A DNA stretch of 64,000 bases. Origin: Thalassobacillus cyri. Lineage in GTDB: Bacteria > Bacillota > Bacilli > Bacillales > Halobacillaceae. Within the stretch, counting starts at the first letter, position 1; each line of letters starts with the position of its first letter. Where the stretch lies: assembly GCF_900107755.1 (NCBI RefSeq), contig NZ_FNQR01000011.1, forward strand, positions 62,001 to 126,000. Reading direction: 5' to 3'. Positions 1 to 7,212 of the stretch are shown piece after piece. Position numbers and translations under genes: made by a program. Below the pieces are notes generated by a model. The model was not told the origin of the DNA. It did not search any database and worked only from the letters and a program-made list of their open reading frames with translations.

Positions 1-504
1 TTTTTCCAGTTCCATCCCTAATTGTATTTGTTCGACTACATCAACATGTTCCGCTTTCAAAATATCGATGAGGCTTATTTCATTGCCTTCTTTATCTTGA
101 CCGATAGGATCGTGGAGGGAAACGTCTTTTTTCGTTTTTTTCAAAGCTCTAAGGTGCATAAGTATTTCATTTTCGATACAGCGTGCTGCATAAGTAGCCA
201 GTTTTGTACCCTTGTTTGGAGAGTAGCTTTCAATTCCTTTGATCAAACCAATCGTTCCGATAGAGATTAAGTCTTCTGTATCTTCCTTGGTATTTTCGAA
301 TTTTTTGACAATATGAGCGACCAGTCTCAAGTTATGTTCAATTAATAAATCCCTGGCTTCTGGATCACCTTCTTGCAGCAGCTTCAGTTGTTTGGCTTCT
401 TCTTCTGGAGAAAGAGGATTAGGAAATGCCTGGTTTTTCACATAAGAGACGAAGAGGAAAGTTTCCTTGACCAAATAGATAAGAGACCCCAGGATGCTAG
501 ACAC
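1..504 (-). CDS. sigK: RNA polymerase sporulation sigma factor SigK (5' part, runs off window)
   Basis: This is the late mother-cell sigma factor of sporulation, which directs coat and cortex genes. The minus strand gives 168 codons with no stop, ending exactly at base 1, so about 65-70 C-terminal residues (most of region 4) lie outside the window. The start is GTG at 504, 8 nt after a GGAGGAGGT ribosome site. The hydrophobic N-terminus followed by SYVKN matches the pro-sequence that SpoIVFB removes. Region 2 is clear ([14 protein letters not shown], then [16 protein letters not shown]), and [20 protein letters not shown] is nearly identical to B. subtilis SigK. The reading frame is continuous through the point where B. 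subtilis carries the skin element. Confidence 0.96.
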   Translation of the reverse strand, partial: MSSILGSLIYLVKETFLFVSYVKNQAFPNPLSPEEEAKQLKLLQEGDPEARDLLIEHNLRLVAHIVKKFENTKEDTEDLISIGTIGLIKGIESYSPNKGTKLATYAARCIENEILMHLRALKKTKKDVSLHDPIGQDKEGNEISLIDILKAEHVDVVEQIQLGMELEK

Positions 505-546
505 GATAACAGACCTCCTCCAGGTAGTGGGCTTTTAACCTATAAA

Positions 547-573
547 TTACCTTATGTGGCAAGAACGGTTATC
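547..573 (-). promoter_or_regulatory. Possible mother-cell (sigma-E/K type) promoter for sigK
   Basis: Upstream of the sigK ribosome site the minus strand reads GATAACC, then about 12 nt, then CATAAGGTA, which fits the sigma-K -10 form CATAnnnTA. B. subtilis sigK is transcribed by sigma-E and sigma-K. The -35 match is weak, so this is a candidate only. Confidence 0.3.
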
Positions 574-615
574 GTGTCTGTCCATCTGAAGAAATAATAG
601 AGAAAAAAAGAAAAA

Positions 616-642
616 ACCTGTCATACCAACGTTATGACAGGT
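616..642 (-). terminator. Terminator of the mrp operon
   Basis: A perfect 10-bp stem (ACCTGTCATA at 616-625 with its complement at 633-642) has a 7-nt loop. On the minus strand it is followed by a T-rich run (bases 601-615). It lies 14 nt past the mrpG stop codon. Confidence 0.9.
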
Positions 643-656
643 AACTTGCTCTGTAT

Positions 657-1046
657 TTAATTGTCGATTGATTTCCTTTTTTCGTTAACAGCCTCTGCAT
701 AATCATCTCTGACACTTTTATCCCAGAGTTTTACCCCATTATGATATCCAGCTCGAGAGATCATATGTCCAGAGACTGGAGCAGTCATCATGACAAAAAT
801 CATCCCTAAGATCAGTTTCCCACTCACGATCCCATGTTCTACATATAGGAATAAAAACGCTCCTATCATTATACCTGCTATTCCAAGCGTAGAACCTTTT
901 GTAACAGCATGCAGCCTGGTAAAGAGATCAGGAAAACGCAACATCCCGATGGAAGCAGAAAATATAAAGAAGGTGCCGATTAACAGAGAAAGGCTGATGA
1001 TTATATCGATCAGTAAATTAATCCAAGTCCCGCTCAATAATAACAC
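657..1046 (-). CDS. mrpG: Na+/H+ antiporter subunit MrpG (MnhG)
   Basis: Smallest-subunit family PhaG/MnhG/YufB of the Mrp monovalent cation/proton antiporter in the cytoplasmic membrane. The 129-residue product has three hydrophobic segments and the family signature ASIGMLRFPDLFTRLHAVTK near residues 31-50, with a charged C-terminal tail. It is the last gene of the operon, just before the terminator. The longest frame starts at GTG 1046 and overlaps mrpF by 29 nt. A TTG at 1037, 6 nt after AAGGGTG, is an equally good start and would shorten the protein by three residues. Confidence 0.92.
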   Translation of the reverse strand: MLLLSGTWINLLIDIIISLSLLIGTFFIFSASIGMLRFPDLFTRLHAVTKGSTLGIAGIMIGAFLFLYVEHGIVSGKLILGMIFVMMTAPVSGHMISRAGYHNGVKLWDKSVRDDYAEAVNEKRKSIDN

Positions 1047-1332
1047 CCTTTTCTAAAAATTTGGCTACAGCAATTGTACCGATGAACAGCAAGATACCGA
1101 TCAAGAGAACGACATCGTTCAATTGGGTGGTTACCAATACAATAGCCATCAGACCTGCTAAAGCCATCAAATTCACTCCGATATTATCCAATGCAACAGC
1201 ACGATCTGGATTGGTAGGGCCGACGATTGCCCGGTACAGGAGCATGATGACAGAGATGGCAATAACGACAATACAAATCAATGCAACGATTGAAATCATT
1301 GATTGCGTATATTCTAAGGCTTGTTCCATCAT
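1018..1332 (-). CDS. mrpF: Na+/H+ antiporter subunit MrpF (MnhF)
   Basis: Membrane subunit F of the Mrp antiporter, 104 residues with three predicted transmembrane helices. The stretch YRAIVGPTNPDRAVALDNIG (about residues 33-52) is the conserved MrpF/PhaF core containing the GPTxxDR motif. The ATG at 1332 lies right behind GGAGGTGACTAG, so its ribosome site sits inside the end of mrpE and the two genes overlap by 4 nt (translational coupling). In B. subtilis MrpF is also linked to cholate and Na+ efflux. That role here is inferred from homology. Confidence 0.93.
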   Translation of the reverse strand: MMEQALEYTQSMISIVALICIVVIAISVIMLLYRAIVGPTNPDRAVALDNIGVNLMALAGLMAIVLVTTQLNDVVLLIGILLFIGTIAVAKFLEKGVIIERDLD

Positions 1333-1805
1333 CTAGTCACCTCCATGATCGCCTTTTCGAATGTTTCTTTAATATCATTGATGGACTCCACAACATCAGG
1401 GATATCTATAGCATGGATATAGATTTTGGAATTATCTTCACTTACAGCGATAGATAATGTGCCAGGAGTCAAGGAAATCAAGTTTGCTAATAATGTGATT
1501 TCCCAGTTGCTTTTTAACTCGGTCGGTAAAGCGAAAATTCCGGGTTCAATATCTAACTTAGGCTTATAAACCAATTTGACTATTTCAATATTGGAGAGGG
1601 TCAGTTCTTTTATGAATAGAACAATCAGCTTGATCACTTTGATTACACGATCCATATAGAAGGAATCTGGTATGAAACGCTGTAACACAAAGAGTAGTAA
1701 AATACCGAGTAAGTAACCGACTAAAAAGGTGGAGAAAGTGTAGCTTTCACTTAAAAACATCCACATCAGCGCAATAACAATATTAATGACTATTTGTAAA
1801 TTCAT
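1329..1805 (-). CDS. mrpE: Na+/H+ antiporter subunit MrpE (MnhE)
   Basis: Membrane subunit E of the Mrp complex, 158 residues, matching the usual family length. The N-terminal half is hydrophobic (about residues 1-85). The soluble C-terminal half carries the family motif ANLISLTPGTLSIAVSEDNS near residues 107-126. It starts 6 nt after mrpD and overlaps mrpF, in line with a single polycistronic message. Subunit E is thought to stabilise the complex. No departure from the family is visible. Confidence 0.93.
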   Translation of the reverse strand: MNLQIVINIVIALMWMFLSESYTFSTFLVGYLLGILLLFVLQRFIPDSFYMDRVIKVIKLIVLFIKELTLSNIEIVKLVYKPKLDIEPGIFALPTELKSNWEITLLANLISLTPGTLSIAVSEDNSKIYIHAIDIPDVVESINDIKETFEKAIMEVTR

Positions 1806-1811
1806 AAATCA

Positions 1812-3293
1812 CTACTCCTTCAGCACAGAATCAATATAGAGTTCTGGCGCCATCAGGTACTCAGCAATGGATTGAATTGCAGGATAGAACCATTCTGCTC
1901 CAACTCCTAGTATAACTGATAAGGCCAGTAAGCCAGCTATTGGTCCTGTAAATGCTTTAGCCGCTCGTTTATCTACCGGGAAGCTTTCATCCTTTTCTCC
2001 CCAAAATGCTCCGATAAAAATACGGATCATGGAAAACAAGATCAACAGACTGCTCAATAAAGCGACAATTACAATGGTAATTTCCTCTTCTGCTAAACTG
2101 CCTTGAAGGAGCAGCAGCTTCCCAATGAATCCACTGAAAGGGGGAATACCTGCCAGAACTAGAGAGGCAAGGAAAAATAGCCATCCGAGTAAAGGATAGT
2201 GATGAATCAACCCTCCCATTTTTCGTAAGTCGGAAGTTCCTGCCAAGTATACCAGAGCACCTATCAATAAGAATAATGCTCCTTTGATTACCATGTCGTG
2301 AACAAGGTAATAGACGGTTCCGCTTAAAGCAGTCTCCGTAAAAATACCAATTCCCATTAACATAAAACCAACTGCAGGTATGATGTTATAAGCAATAATA
2401 AGTTTTACATTATTTGTCGATAGCGCACCGATGACACCGAAGATCATAGTCAAACCTGCCAGCCAAAGGAAGAGGTTATGAGTCATACCCTGGTCATGCG
2501 TGAATATTAACGTGAATACCCGCAAAATCGAGTAGATACCTACCTTGGTAAGCAAAGCCCCAAATAATGCTGATACGACTGGGTTAGGTACAGAATAAGA
2601 GTTCGGGAGCCAATAATACAAAGGAAATACTGCCGCTTTAGTTGCAAATACGAAAAAAAGTAAGACGGCGACAGTGGTCAGGATGCCCTGTTGGTCAACA
2701 TCTTTCACCCGTTCAGCGATCTGGGCCATGTTGACTGTGCCTACCACCGAATACACGAAAGAAATTGCTGTGACAAACAACATGGAAGAAAATAAGTTCA
2801 ATAATAAGTATTTAATCGATTCTCTCAGTTGTGCTTTGCCACCACCTAAGACAATCAGTGCATAGGACGCCATTAGTAATACTTCAAAGAAAACGAAGAG
2901 ATTGAACAAGTCTCCCGTAAGAAAAGCACCACTCACCCCCGAAATCAACAAGAAAAAGAAGGCGTAGAAATAGAAAGCTTCCTGTTGATCAGACAAGGAT
3001 TTTGGTGCATAAAAAGCCGCTGCTACAGCAATGATGTTAGTAGTGAGTACCAGTGTTACAGCAAGCAGATCAGCAACAATGATAATGCCGAAAGGGGCTT
3101 CCCATGCCCCTGTTTCTAATACCAATGACCCGTTTTGTCTGACATAAGAAAAAATGTATGTCACCACTGCCAGATTCAGGATCGTAATCAGCTTAGCCAA
3201 TAATCTGACTAGTCGAAGTTTCTTTGGAAAGAAAGCTAAAAGTATTCCTGCTAATAAAGGTATGATGATAGGTAGTATAGCTAAGTTACTCAT
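1812..3293 (-). CDS. mrpD: Na+/H+ antiporter subunit MrpD (NuoN/NuoM-like)
   Basis: Large proton-translocating membrane subunit related to complex I NuoM/N, 493 residues with about 14 hydrophobic segments. FLTGDLFNLFVFFEVLLMASY (about residues 123-143) carries the conserved TM5 glutamate, and FATKAAVFPLYYWLPNSY (about 216-233) carries the conserved lysine and the proline-rich turn typical of the family. It overlaps mrpC by 8 nt. Together with MrpA it would form the ion-conducting core. Confidence 0.96.
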   Translation of the reverse strand: MSNLAILPIIIPLLAGILLAFFPKKLRLVRLLAKLITILNLAVVTYIFSYVRQNGSLVLETGAWEAPFGIIIVADLLAVTLVLTTNIIAVAAAFYAPKSLSDQQEAFYFYAFFFLLISGVSGAFLTGDLFNLFVFFEVLLMASYALIVLGGGKAQLRESIKYLLLNLFSSMLFVTAISFVYSVVGTVNMAQIAERVKDVDQQGILTTVAVLLFFVFATKAAVFPLYYWLPNSYSVPNPVVSALFGALLTKVGIYSILRVFTLIFTHDQGMTHNLFLWLAGLTMIFGVIGALSTNNVKLIIAYNIIPAVGFMLMGIGIFTETALSGTVYYLVHDMVIKGALFLLIGALVYLAGTSDLRKMGGLIHHYPLLGWLFFLASLVLAGIPPFSGFIGKLLLLQGSLAEEEITIVIVALLSSLLILFSMIRIFIGAFWGEKDESFPVDKRAAKAFTGPIAGLLALSVILGVGAEWFYPAIQSIAEYLMAPELYIDSVLKE

Positions 3294-3624
3294 AATCGTT
3301 GCCCCTTAATTGTTCAATATTATCCGTCCCGTTTGCTTCGGAGGCTCTATAAGCTAATACCAGGAGAAAGCTGGTTACTCCAAAGCTGATAACGATGGAT
3401 GTTAAAATCAACGCTTGTGGCAGGGGATCTGTATAGTGCTCGATCCCTTCCACTAAAATAGGAGGAGCACCGCCTTTTAGACCTCCCATTGTCAAAATAA
3501 ACAAATGGGCACCATGGGAGATAAGAGCTGTTCCGATCGCAATACGCAGCAGTTGTTTTTGAAGAAGGTTATACACACCTGTTGTAAACAACAAACCTGC
3601 GACGATAGACATGATGATCTCCAT
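3286..3624 (-). CDS. mrpC: Na+/H+ antiporter subunit MrpC (NuoK-like)
   Basis: NuoK-related membrane subunit of 112 residues with three hydrophobic helices. It contains the family elements TGVYNLLQKQLLRIAIGTAL (about 16-35) and DPLPQALILTSIVISFGVTS (about 67-86). Its ATG overlaps the mrpA stop codon in a TAATG junction. That junction leaves no space for mrpB, which normally lies between mrpA and mrpC. Confidence 0.95.
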   Translation of the reverse strand: MEIIMSIVAGLLFTTGVYNLLQKQLLRIAIGTALISHGAHLFILTMGGLKGGAPPILVEGIEHYTDPLPQALILTSIVISFGVTSFLLVLAYRASEANGTDNIEQLRGNDYE

Positions 3625-5960
3625 TATACATCCCCCTTCTTATTTTTACGTAGTTTAATCATTCCGAAAATGCCTAACGCGGCAATTCCGAGCACTGTGA
3701 TTTCAAATAAAGTATCCAATCCACGCATGTCAACCAGGATCACGTTGACAATATTATCTCCGCCACCGAGCTTATATGAATTTTCGATAAAGTAGGTGGA
3801 GATGGATTCAAACCATTTACTGCTATGAGAAGAGATAGCTACAAGTGTCATCAATGTTCCAAAACCTAAGGAAATAATTAAGTTCAGCGCTTTTGTACTC
3901 CAAGGTTGTTGTCTGACTTCCAATTTAGGTAAATGATTGAATGTCATCAGGAATAAGGCGACAGTGACAGTTTCTACAATCAACTGTGTCAAGGCAAGGT
4001 CAGGTGCACGGTAAATGACAAATAGAATGGAAAGTCCATAACCGACCACACCTAAAATAATGATAGCTGCCACGCGGTTATTAGCAACAATCGTACCTGC
4101 TGCTGCGACAACCATCATGATAGCAACCAACAATTCTATGGCGGTAAACTCAGCTGTATTTTCCATACTGAAAGTGAAGCCTCCAGTGGAAATCATAAAG
4201 CCGAAGGTAACAATCAGAATTGCAGATAAGATTAAGCGAAAATATCTGCCTAGTGACCCATTCATATACCCTTTTGTGATTTTTTCGGAATAGGTTTCCG
4301 CACGTTTAACCAATCCATCATACACTTTATTCATACTTAATGGCCCAGGTATGAAACGGTAAATAGGCTCCCATTTTGTTCGAGTAAGCACAAGGATAGT
4401 ACCGAAAGCAAGAACAGCCATTGACATGATTAAAGGCAGGTTGATTCCGTGCCAGAAATAGATATGTTTATCGACATCTCCACCGTAAATAGAAGCGGCA
4501 GCATGACTAATGAAGGGTTTATTGATTAATTCTGGAAATAATCCAATTACAATTACCCCAAGCACAAGGATTGCCGGTGATATAAGCATTCCGATAGGAG
4601 CTTCGTGCGGCTTTTTCGGTAATTCTGAAACATTTGCTTTGCCCCGGAAAGTCCCAAAGAAAAAGTACATGGAATAGACAAACGTGAATATGCTGCCGAA
4701 CACAGCAAGGTATGGTAATACTTGCTGCAAATAGGCTGCCAGGGCATTGCTTGTCGCCTCGAATTCCAGAGTAGCGCCAAAGAACATCTCCTTACTATAG
4801 AACCCATTTAAAAACGGCAGTGGAAAGCCTGCCATTGAGAAAGTAGCCAGGACAGCCAGTGTGGCTGTGATCGGCATGAAGGTCATCAATCCACCAAGCT
4901 TACGGATATCACGGGACCCTGTTTCATGATCGACGATACCTGCAACCATAAATAGACTTCCTTTAAAGGTTGCGTGGTTCAAAATATGGAATACCGCTCC
5001 AAAGATAGCGGCTTTTGTACCAAACCCGAGCATGGCCATGATCATACCAAGCTGACTGATTGTAGAGAATGCAAGGATTCCTTTCAGGTCTGTTTGACGA
5101 ACAGCCATGTAAGAAGCCCACATTAACGTTATAATTCCAAAACCACTGACTACGACGAAGAACCATTCGGACTCAGCGAATATAGGGATATAACGGGCTA
5201 CTAAATAGATACCTGCCTTTACCATGGTAGCTGAATGGAGATAGGCACTGACTGGCGTAGGAGCTTCCATTGCATCTGGGAGCCAGATGTGGAATGGAAA
5301 CTGAGCTGATTTTGTAAATGCTCCTAATAACAGGAGTCCCAATATTAGTGGAAAGAATTCATGATTCAAAATGATACTCTTTTGAGCAATCATCTGTTGA
5401 ATGCTGGTTGTGTTAGTTATGACAGACATGAAGACAAGGGAACCTAACATACTCAGTCCCCCAAACACAGTGATAAGCAGCGATTTCAACGATCCATACC
5501 GCGAGCCCCTGCGATGGTTCCAATAACCGATCAACAAGAAGGAAGATAAGGAGGTGAATTCCCAAAAGCTGTATAGAACAAAAACATTATCCGATAGTAC
5601 TACCCCGAGCATAGACCCCATGAATATTAAAAAATATACATAAAAGTTGCCGAGCTGCTCTGATTTATGCAGATAGTAGATGGAATAAAAAGCGACTAGT
5701 GTACCTATTCCACTAATCAATAATACGAATAATAAACTTAAACCATCCAAATAGAAGTTCATATTCATATTCAAGGATGGGATCCAAGTATAACTCCTTG
5801 TGACAGGCTGGAATCCTGTCCCTATGAATTGGATAAAGTAAAGAAAGACGATTAGAGGTATAAGGGTAACAAATATACCAGTATGTATCCTATTCTTCAT
5901 CCTAGCTAAAAAAGGGATGAAGATGGATGCTATGAAGGGTAATAAAACGGCAAACAACAT
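3624..5960 (-). CDS. mrpA: Na+/H+ antiporter subunit MrpA (NuoL-like)
   Basis: Largest antiporter subunit, related to NuoL, about 778 residues with some 20 membrane segments. YSFWEFTSLSSFLLIGYW (about 131-148) holds the conserved TM5 glutamate, and AFTKSAQFPFHIWLPDAMEA (about 215-234) the conserved lysine. The C-terminal quarter carries the MbhD-like RAPDLALTQLIVETVTVALF and ends with VILVDMRGLDTLFEITVLG, so MrpA itself is complete and is not fused to MrpB (A-B fusions exceed 900 residues). The ATG at 5960, behind AGGAGG with 9-nt spacing, is preferred over the TTG at 5963. Confidence 0.96.
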   Translation of the reverse strand: MLFAVLLPFIASIFIPFLARMKNRIHTGIFVTLIPLIVFLYFIQFIGTGFQPVTRSYTWIPSLNMNMNFYLDGLSLLFVLLISGIGTLVAFYSIYYLHKSEQLGNFYVYFLIFMGSMLGVVLSDNVFVLYSFWEFTSLSSFLLIGYWNHRRGSRYGSLKSLLITVFGGLSMLGSLVFMSVITNTTSIQQMIAQKSIILNHEFFPLILGLLLLGAFTKSAQFPFHIWLPDAMEAPTPVSAYLHSATMVKAGIYLVARYIPIFAESEWFFVVVSGFGIITLMWASYMAVRQTDLKGILAFSTISQLGMIMAMLGFGTKAAIFGAVFHILNHATFKGSLFMVAGIVDHETGSRDIRKLGGLMTFMPITATLAVLATFSMAGFPLPFLNGFYSKEMFFGATLEFEATSNALAAYLQQVLPYLAVFGSIFTFVYSMYFFFGTFRGKANVSELPKKPHEAPIGMLISPAILVLGVIVIGLFPELINKPFISHAAASIYGGDVDKHIYFWHGINLPLIMSMAVLAFGTILVLTRTKWEPIYRFIPGPLSMNKVYDGLVKRAETYSEKITKGYMNGSLGRYFRLILSAILIVTFGFMISTGGFTFSMENTAEFTAIELLVAIMMVVAAAGTIVANNRVAAIIILGVVGYGLSILFVIYRAPDLALTQLIVETVTVALFLMTFNHLPKLEVRQQPWSTKALNLIISLGFGTLMTLVAISSHSSKWFESISTYFIENSYKLGGGDNIVNVILVDMRGLDTLFEITVLGIAALGIFGMIKLRKNKKGDV

Positions 5961-6032
5961 CAAGCTGATCCTCCTCTGAATAATGTATAAGAAAAGTCTT
6001 ACACGGACTTGTTATAGAAACATAGTCACTCA

Positions 6033-6062
6033 ATTGTAATCAAAAATTACACGATTATTCAA
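6033..6062 (-). promoter_or_regulatory. Sigma-A promoter candidate for the mrp operon
   Basis: On the minus strand TTGAAT (6062-6057), an 18-nt spacer and TACAAT (6038-6033) lie about 70 nt upstream of mrpA. The remaining bases between mrpA and the sda terminator (5961-6150) hold only AT-rich leader sequence and a small hairpin near 6000-6016. Confidence 0.5.
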
Positions 6063-6150
6063 CTAAATGTAACTAAATCATAAGCTTCTTTTAGTGTGTC
6101 CCATAGTCTTATTAAATAAGAAGAAACATGGAATAAATTTTAAAATAAAA

Positions 6151-6183
6151 ATAACGCACTTTTGATTGCCAAAAGTGCGTTAT
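6151..6183 (-). terminator. Terminator of sda
   Basis: A perfect 14-bp stem (6151-6164 with 6170-6183) and 5-nt loop are followed on the minus strand by TTTTTATTTT. It lies 18 nt after the sda stop codon. Confidence 0.92.
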
Positions 6184-6201
6184 TGGGGAATTTTTCCTTT
6201 A

Positions 6202-6342
6202 TCAGCTTGTTTTTTTAATTGAAGGGTGTATGGCTCGTCTATGTAATTCTTCCTCAATCAATTCTATAAAATCTTTACTTAAGTTAAGTTCTAATGCTTT
6301 GTGATAGGATTCAATTAACAACTTATCAGTCAAATGCTCCAT
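6202..6342 (-). CDS. sda: Sporulation initiation checkpoint inhibitor Sda
   Basis: A 46-codon gene. The product reads [20 protein letters not shown] followed by [19 protein letters not shown], closely matching B. subtilis Sda (same length, same helix-turn-helix hairpin). Sda binds the dimerisation/phosphotransfer region of KinA and blocks the phosphorelay when replication is blocked. An in-frame TGA 9 nt upstream fixes ATG 6342 as the start. The only good Shine-Dalgarno sequence, GGAGGTG (6375-6369), is 26 nt from the ATG, with a 6-bp hairpin (CGTCAC/GTGACG) in between that would bring them to an effective 6 nt. DnaA boxes lie upstream, as expected for DnaA-activated sda. Confidence 0.95.
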   Translation of the reverse strand: MEHLTDKLLIESYHKALELNLSKDFIELIEEELHRRAIHPSIKKTS

Positions 6343-6346
6343 ATAG

Positions 6347-6366
6347 CGTCACAAAATGGCGTGACG
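6347..6366 (-). promoter_or_regulatory. Hairpin between the sda Shine-Dalgarno sequence and start codon
   Basis: On the sda mRNA strand, CGTCAC, an 8-nt loop and GTGACG form a perfect 6-bp stem, extendable by an inner G-U pair. It fills 20 of the 26 nt between GGAGGTG and ATG. Folding would leave 2 nt on one side and 4 nt on the other, a normal spacing. Confidence 0.7.
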
Positions 6367-6426
6367 TTCACCTCCAATCAGGTGTTATCAATTTCCAAAA
6401 CGTAACCTAACTTCGTTTGTAACCCA

Positions 6427-6455
6427 ACTTTACCACGAAAGTTGCACCCATACAA
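6427..6455 (-). promoter_or_regulatory. Sigma-A promoter candidate for sda
   Basis: On the minus strand TTGTAT (6455-6450), a 17-nt spacer and an extended -10 TGGTAAAGT (TAAAGT at 6432-6427) precede sda. The first DnaA box begins 9 bp upstream of this -35, a position suited to activation by DnaA. Confidence 0.45.
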
Positions 6456-6461
6456 CAGAGT

Positions 6462-6562
6462 AGTTATCTACATAAATATGTAGATAACTTGTGTATAATT
6501 GTGAATTTATTCATAGGAATCTTGTCAAAGATATGTGGAAAATGTGTATAAACTTATCCACA
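6462..6562. promoter_or_regulatory. DnaA-box cluster between sda and yqeG
   Basis: Six DnaA-type 9-mers lie within 100 bp: TTATCTACA (6464-6472, plus), its mirror at 6479-6487 (minus), TTATACACA at 6490-6498 (minus), TTTTCCACA at 6534-6542 (minus), TTATACACA at 6543-6551 (minus) and the consensus TTATCCACA at 6554-6562 (plus). The first two are the arms of a perfect 13-2-13 palindrome spanning 6462-6489. In B. subtilis DnaA activates sda through such boxes. The rest of the 350-nt gap (6343-6693) holds the sda leader and a weak plus-strand promoter candidate (TTGTCG at 6582, TATACT at 6603) for the yqeG operon. Confidence 0.85.
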
Positions 6563-6693
6563 GGTGAGATTTTGCCGTAATTTGTCGAACGATTTTTGGA
6601 ATTATACTATTTACTTTGAAACATGCGTTGAATTTGTATATGATGGGTAAGGAGTAAAAAAGGTACGGGTAAATAGTGAATGAGGTGAATGGG

Positions 6694-7209
6694 TTGTTCA
6701 ATAAATTCTTACCGAATGAACATGTAGATAGTATATTTGAAATCAGACCTGAGGATTTGAAAGAACGGGGGATTAAAGGCATCATTACAGATTTGGATAA
6801 CACTTTGGTAGCCTGGGACGTTCCCGAAGCTACCCCAGAGATCCTTCAGTGGTTCAAAATAATGGATGAACATGGAATCAAGGTAACGATTACTTCTAAT
6901 AATAAGCAGGACCGTGTCCGTGTTTTTTCACAGCCATTGGACACAAGTTTCATTTACAGTGCGAGAAAGCCCTTATCTTATGCATTTAAAAAAGCACAAA
7001 AGCAGATGGAATTGAACAAAGAAGAGATTGTGGTCATTGGTGACCAGTTGCTGACTGATGTTCTGGGAGGAAACTTTGCCGGCTTTCATACCATCTTAGT
7101 TGTTCCAATTGTAGAAACGGATGGCTTCTTTACACGTTTTAATCGAAAAATTGAGCGCAGGATTCTGAAATGGATGAGAAAAAAAGGTAAACTGACTTGG
7201 GAGGAATAA
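6694..7209 (+). CDS. yqeG: YqeG family HAD-type phosphatase
   Basis: HAD-superfamily phosphatase of the YqeG/Gep4 group, about 171 residues. The nucleophile motif DLDNTL appears near residue 32, SNN (motif II) near 68, and GDQLLTDVLGG (motif IV) near 115. The family includes phosphatidylglycerophosphate phosphatases, so a role in phosphatidylglycerol synthesis is plausible but inferred. TTG 6694, preceded by GAGGTGA, aligns with the usual MLKKFFLPDE N-terminus. An upstream GTG at 6676 would add six residues but has no ribosome site. It leads an operon with yqeH, aroE, yhbY and nadD, as in B. subtilis. Confidence 0.93.
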   Translation: MFNKFLPNEHVDSIFEIRPEDLKERGIKGIITDLDNTLVAWDVPEATPEILQWFKIMDEHGIKVTITSNNKQDRVRVFSQPLDTSFIYSARKPLSYAFKKAQKQMELNKEEIVVIGDQLLTDVLGGNFAGFHTILVVPIVETDGFFTRFNRKIERRILKWMRKKGKLTWEE

Positions 7210-7212
7210 AGA

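Noticed and set aside
22-270. 82-codon plus-strand frame at the left edge
   Set aside because: It lies antisense to sigK, which is unmistakable on the minus strand. No ribosome site or family supports the plus-strand frame.
4553-4807. Overlapping minus-strand frame inside mrpA
   Set aside because: It has no independent ribosome site and overlaps a conserved membrane-protein coding region.
3624-5960. MrpA-MrpB fusion that would explain the missing mrpB
   Set aside because: The product is about 778 residues, the length of stand-alone MrpA, and ends with the normal MrpA C-terminal motif. Group 2 A-B fusions are longer than 900 residues and continue with an MnhB-type domain that is not seen.
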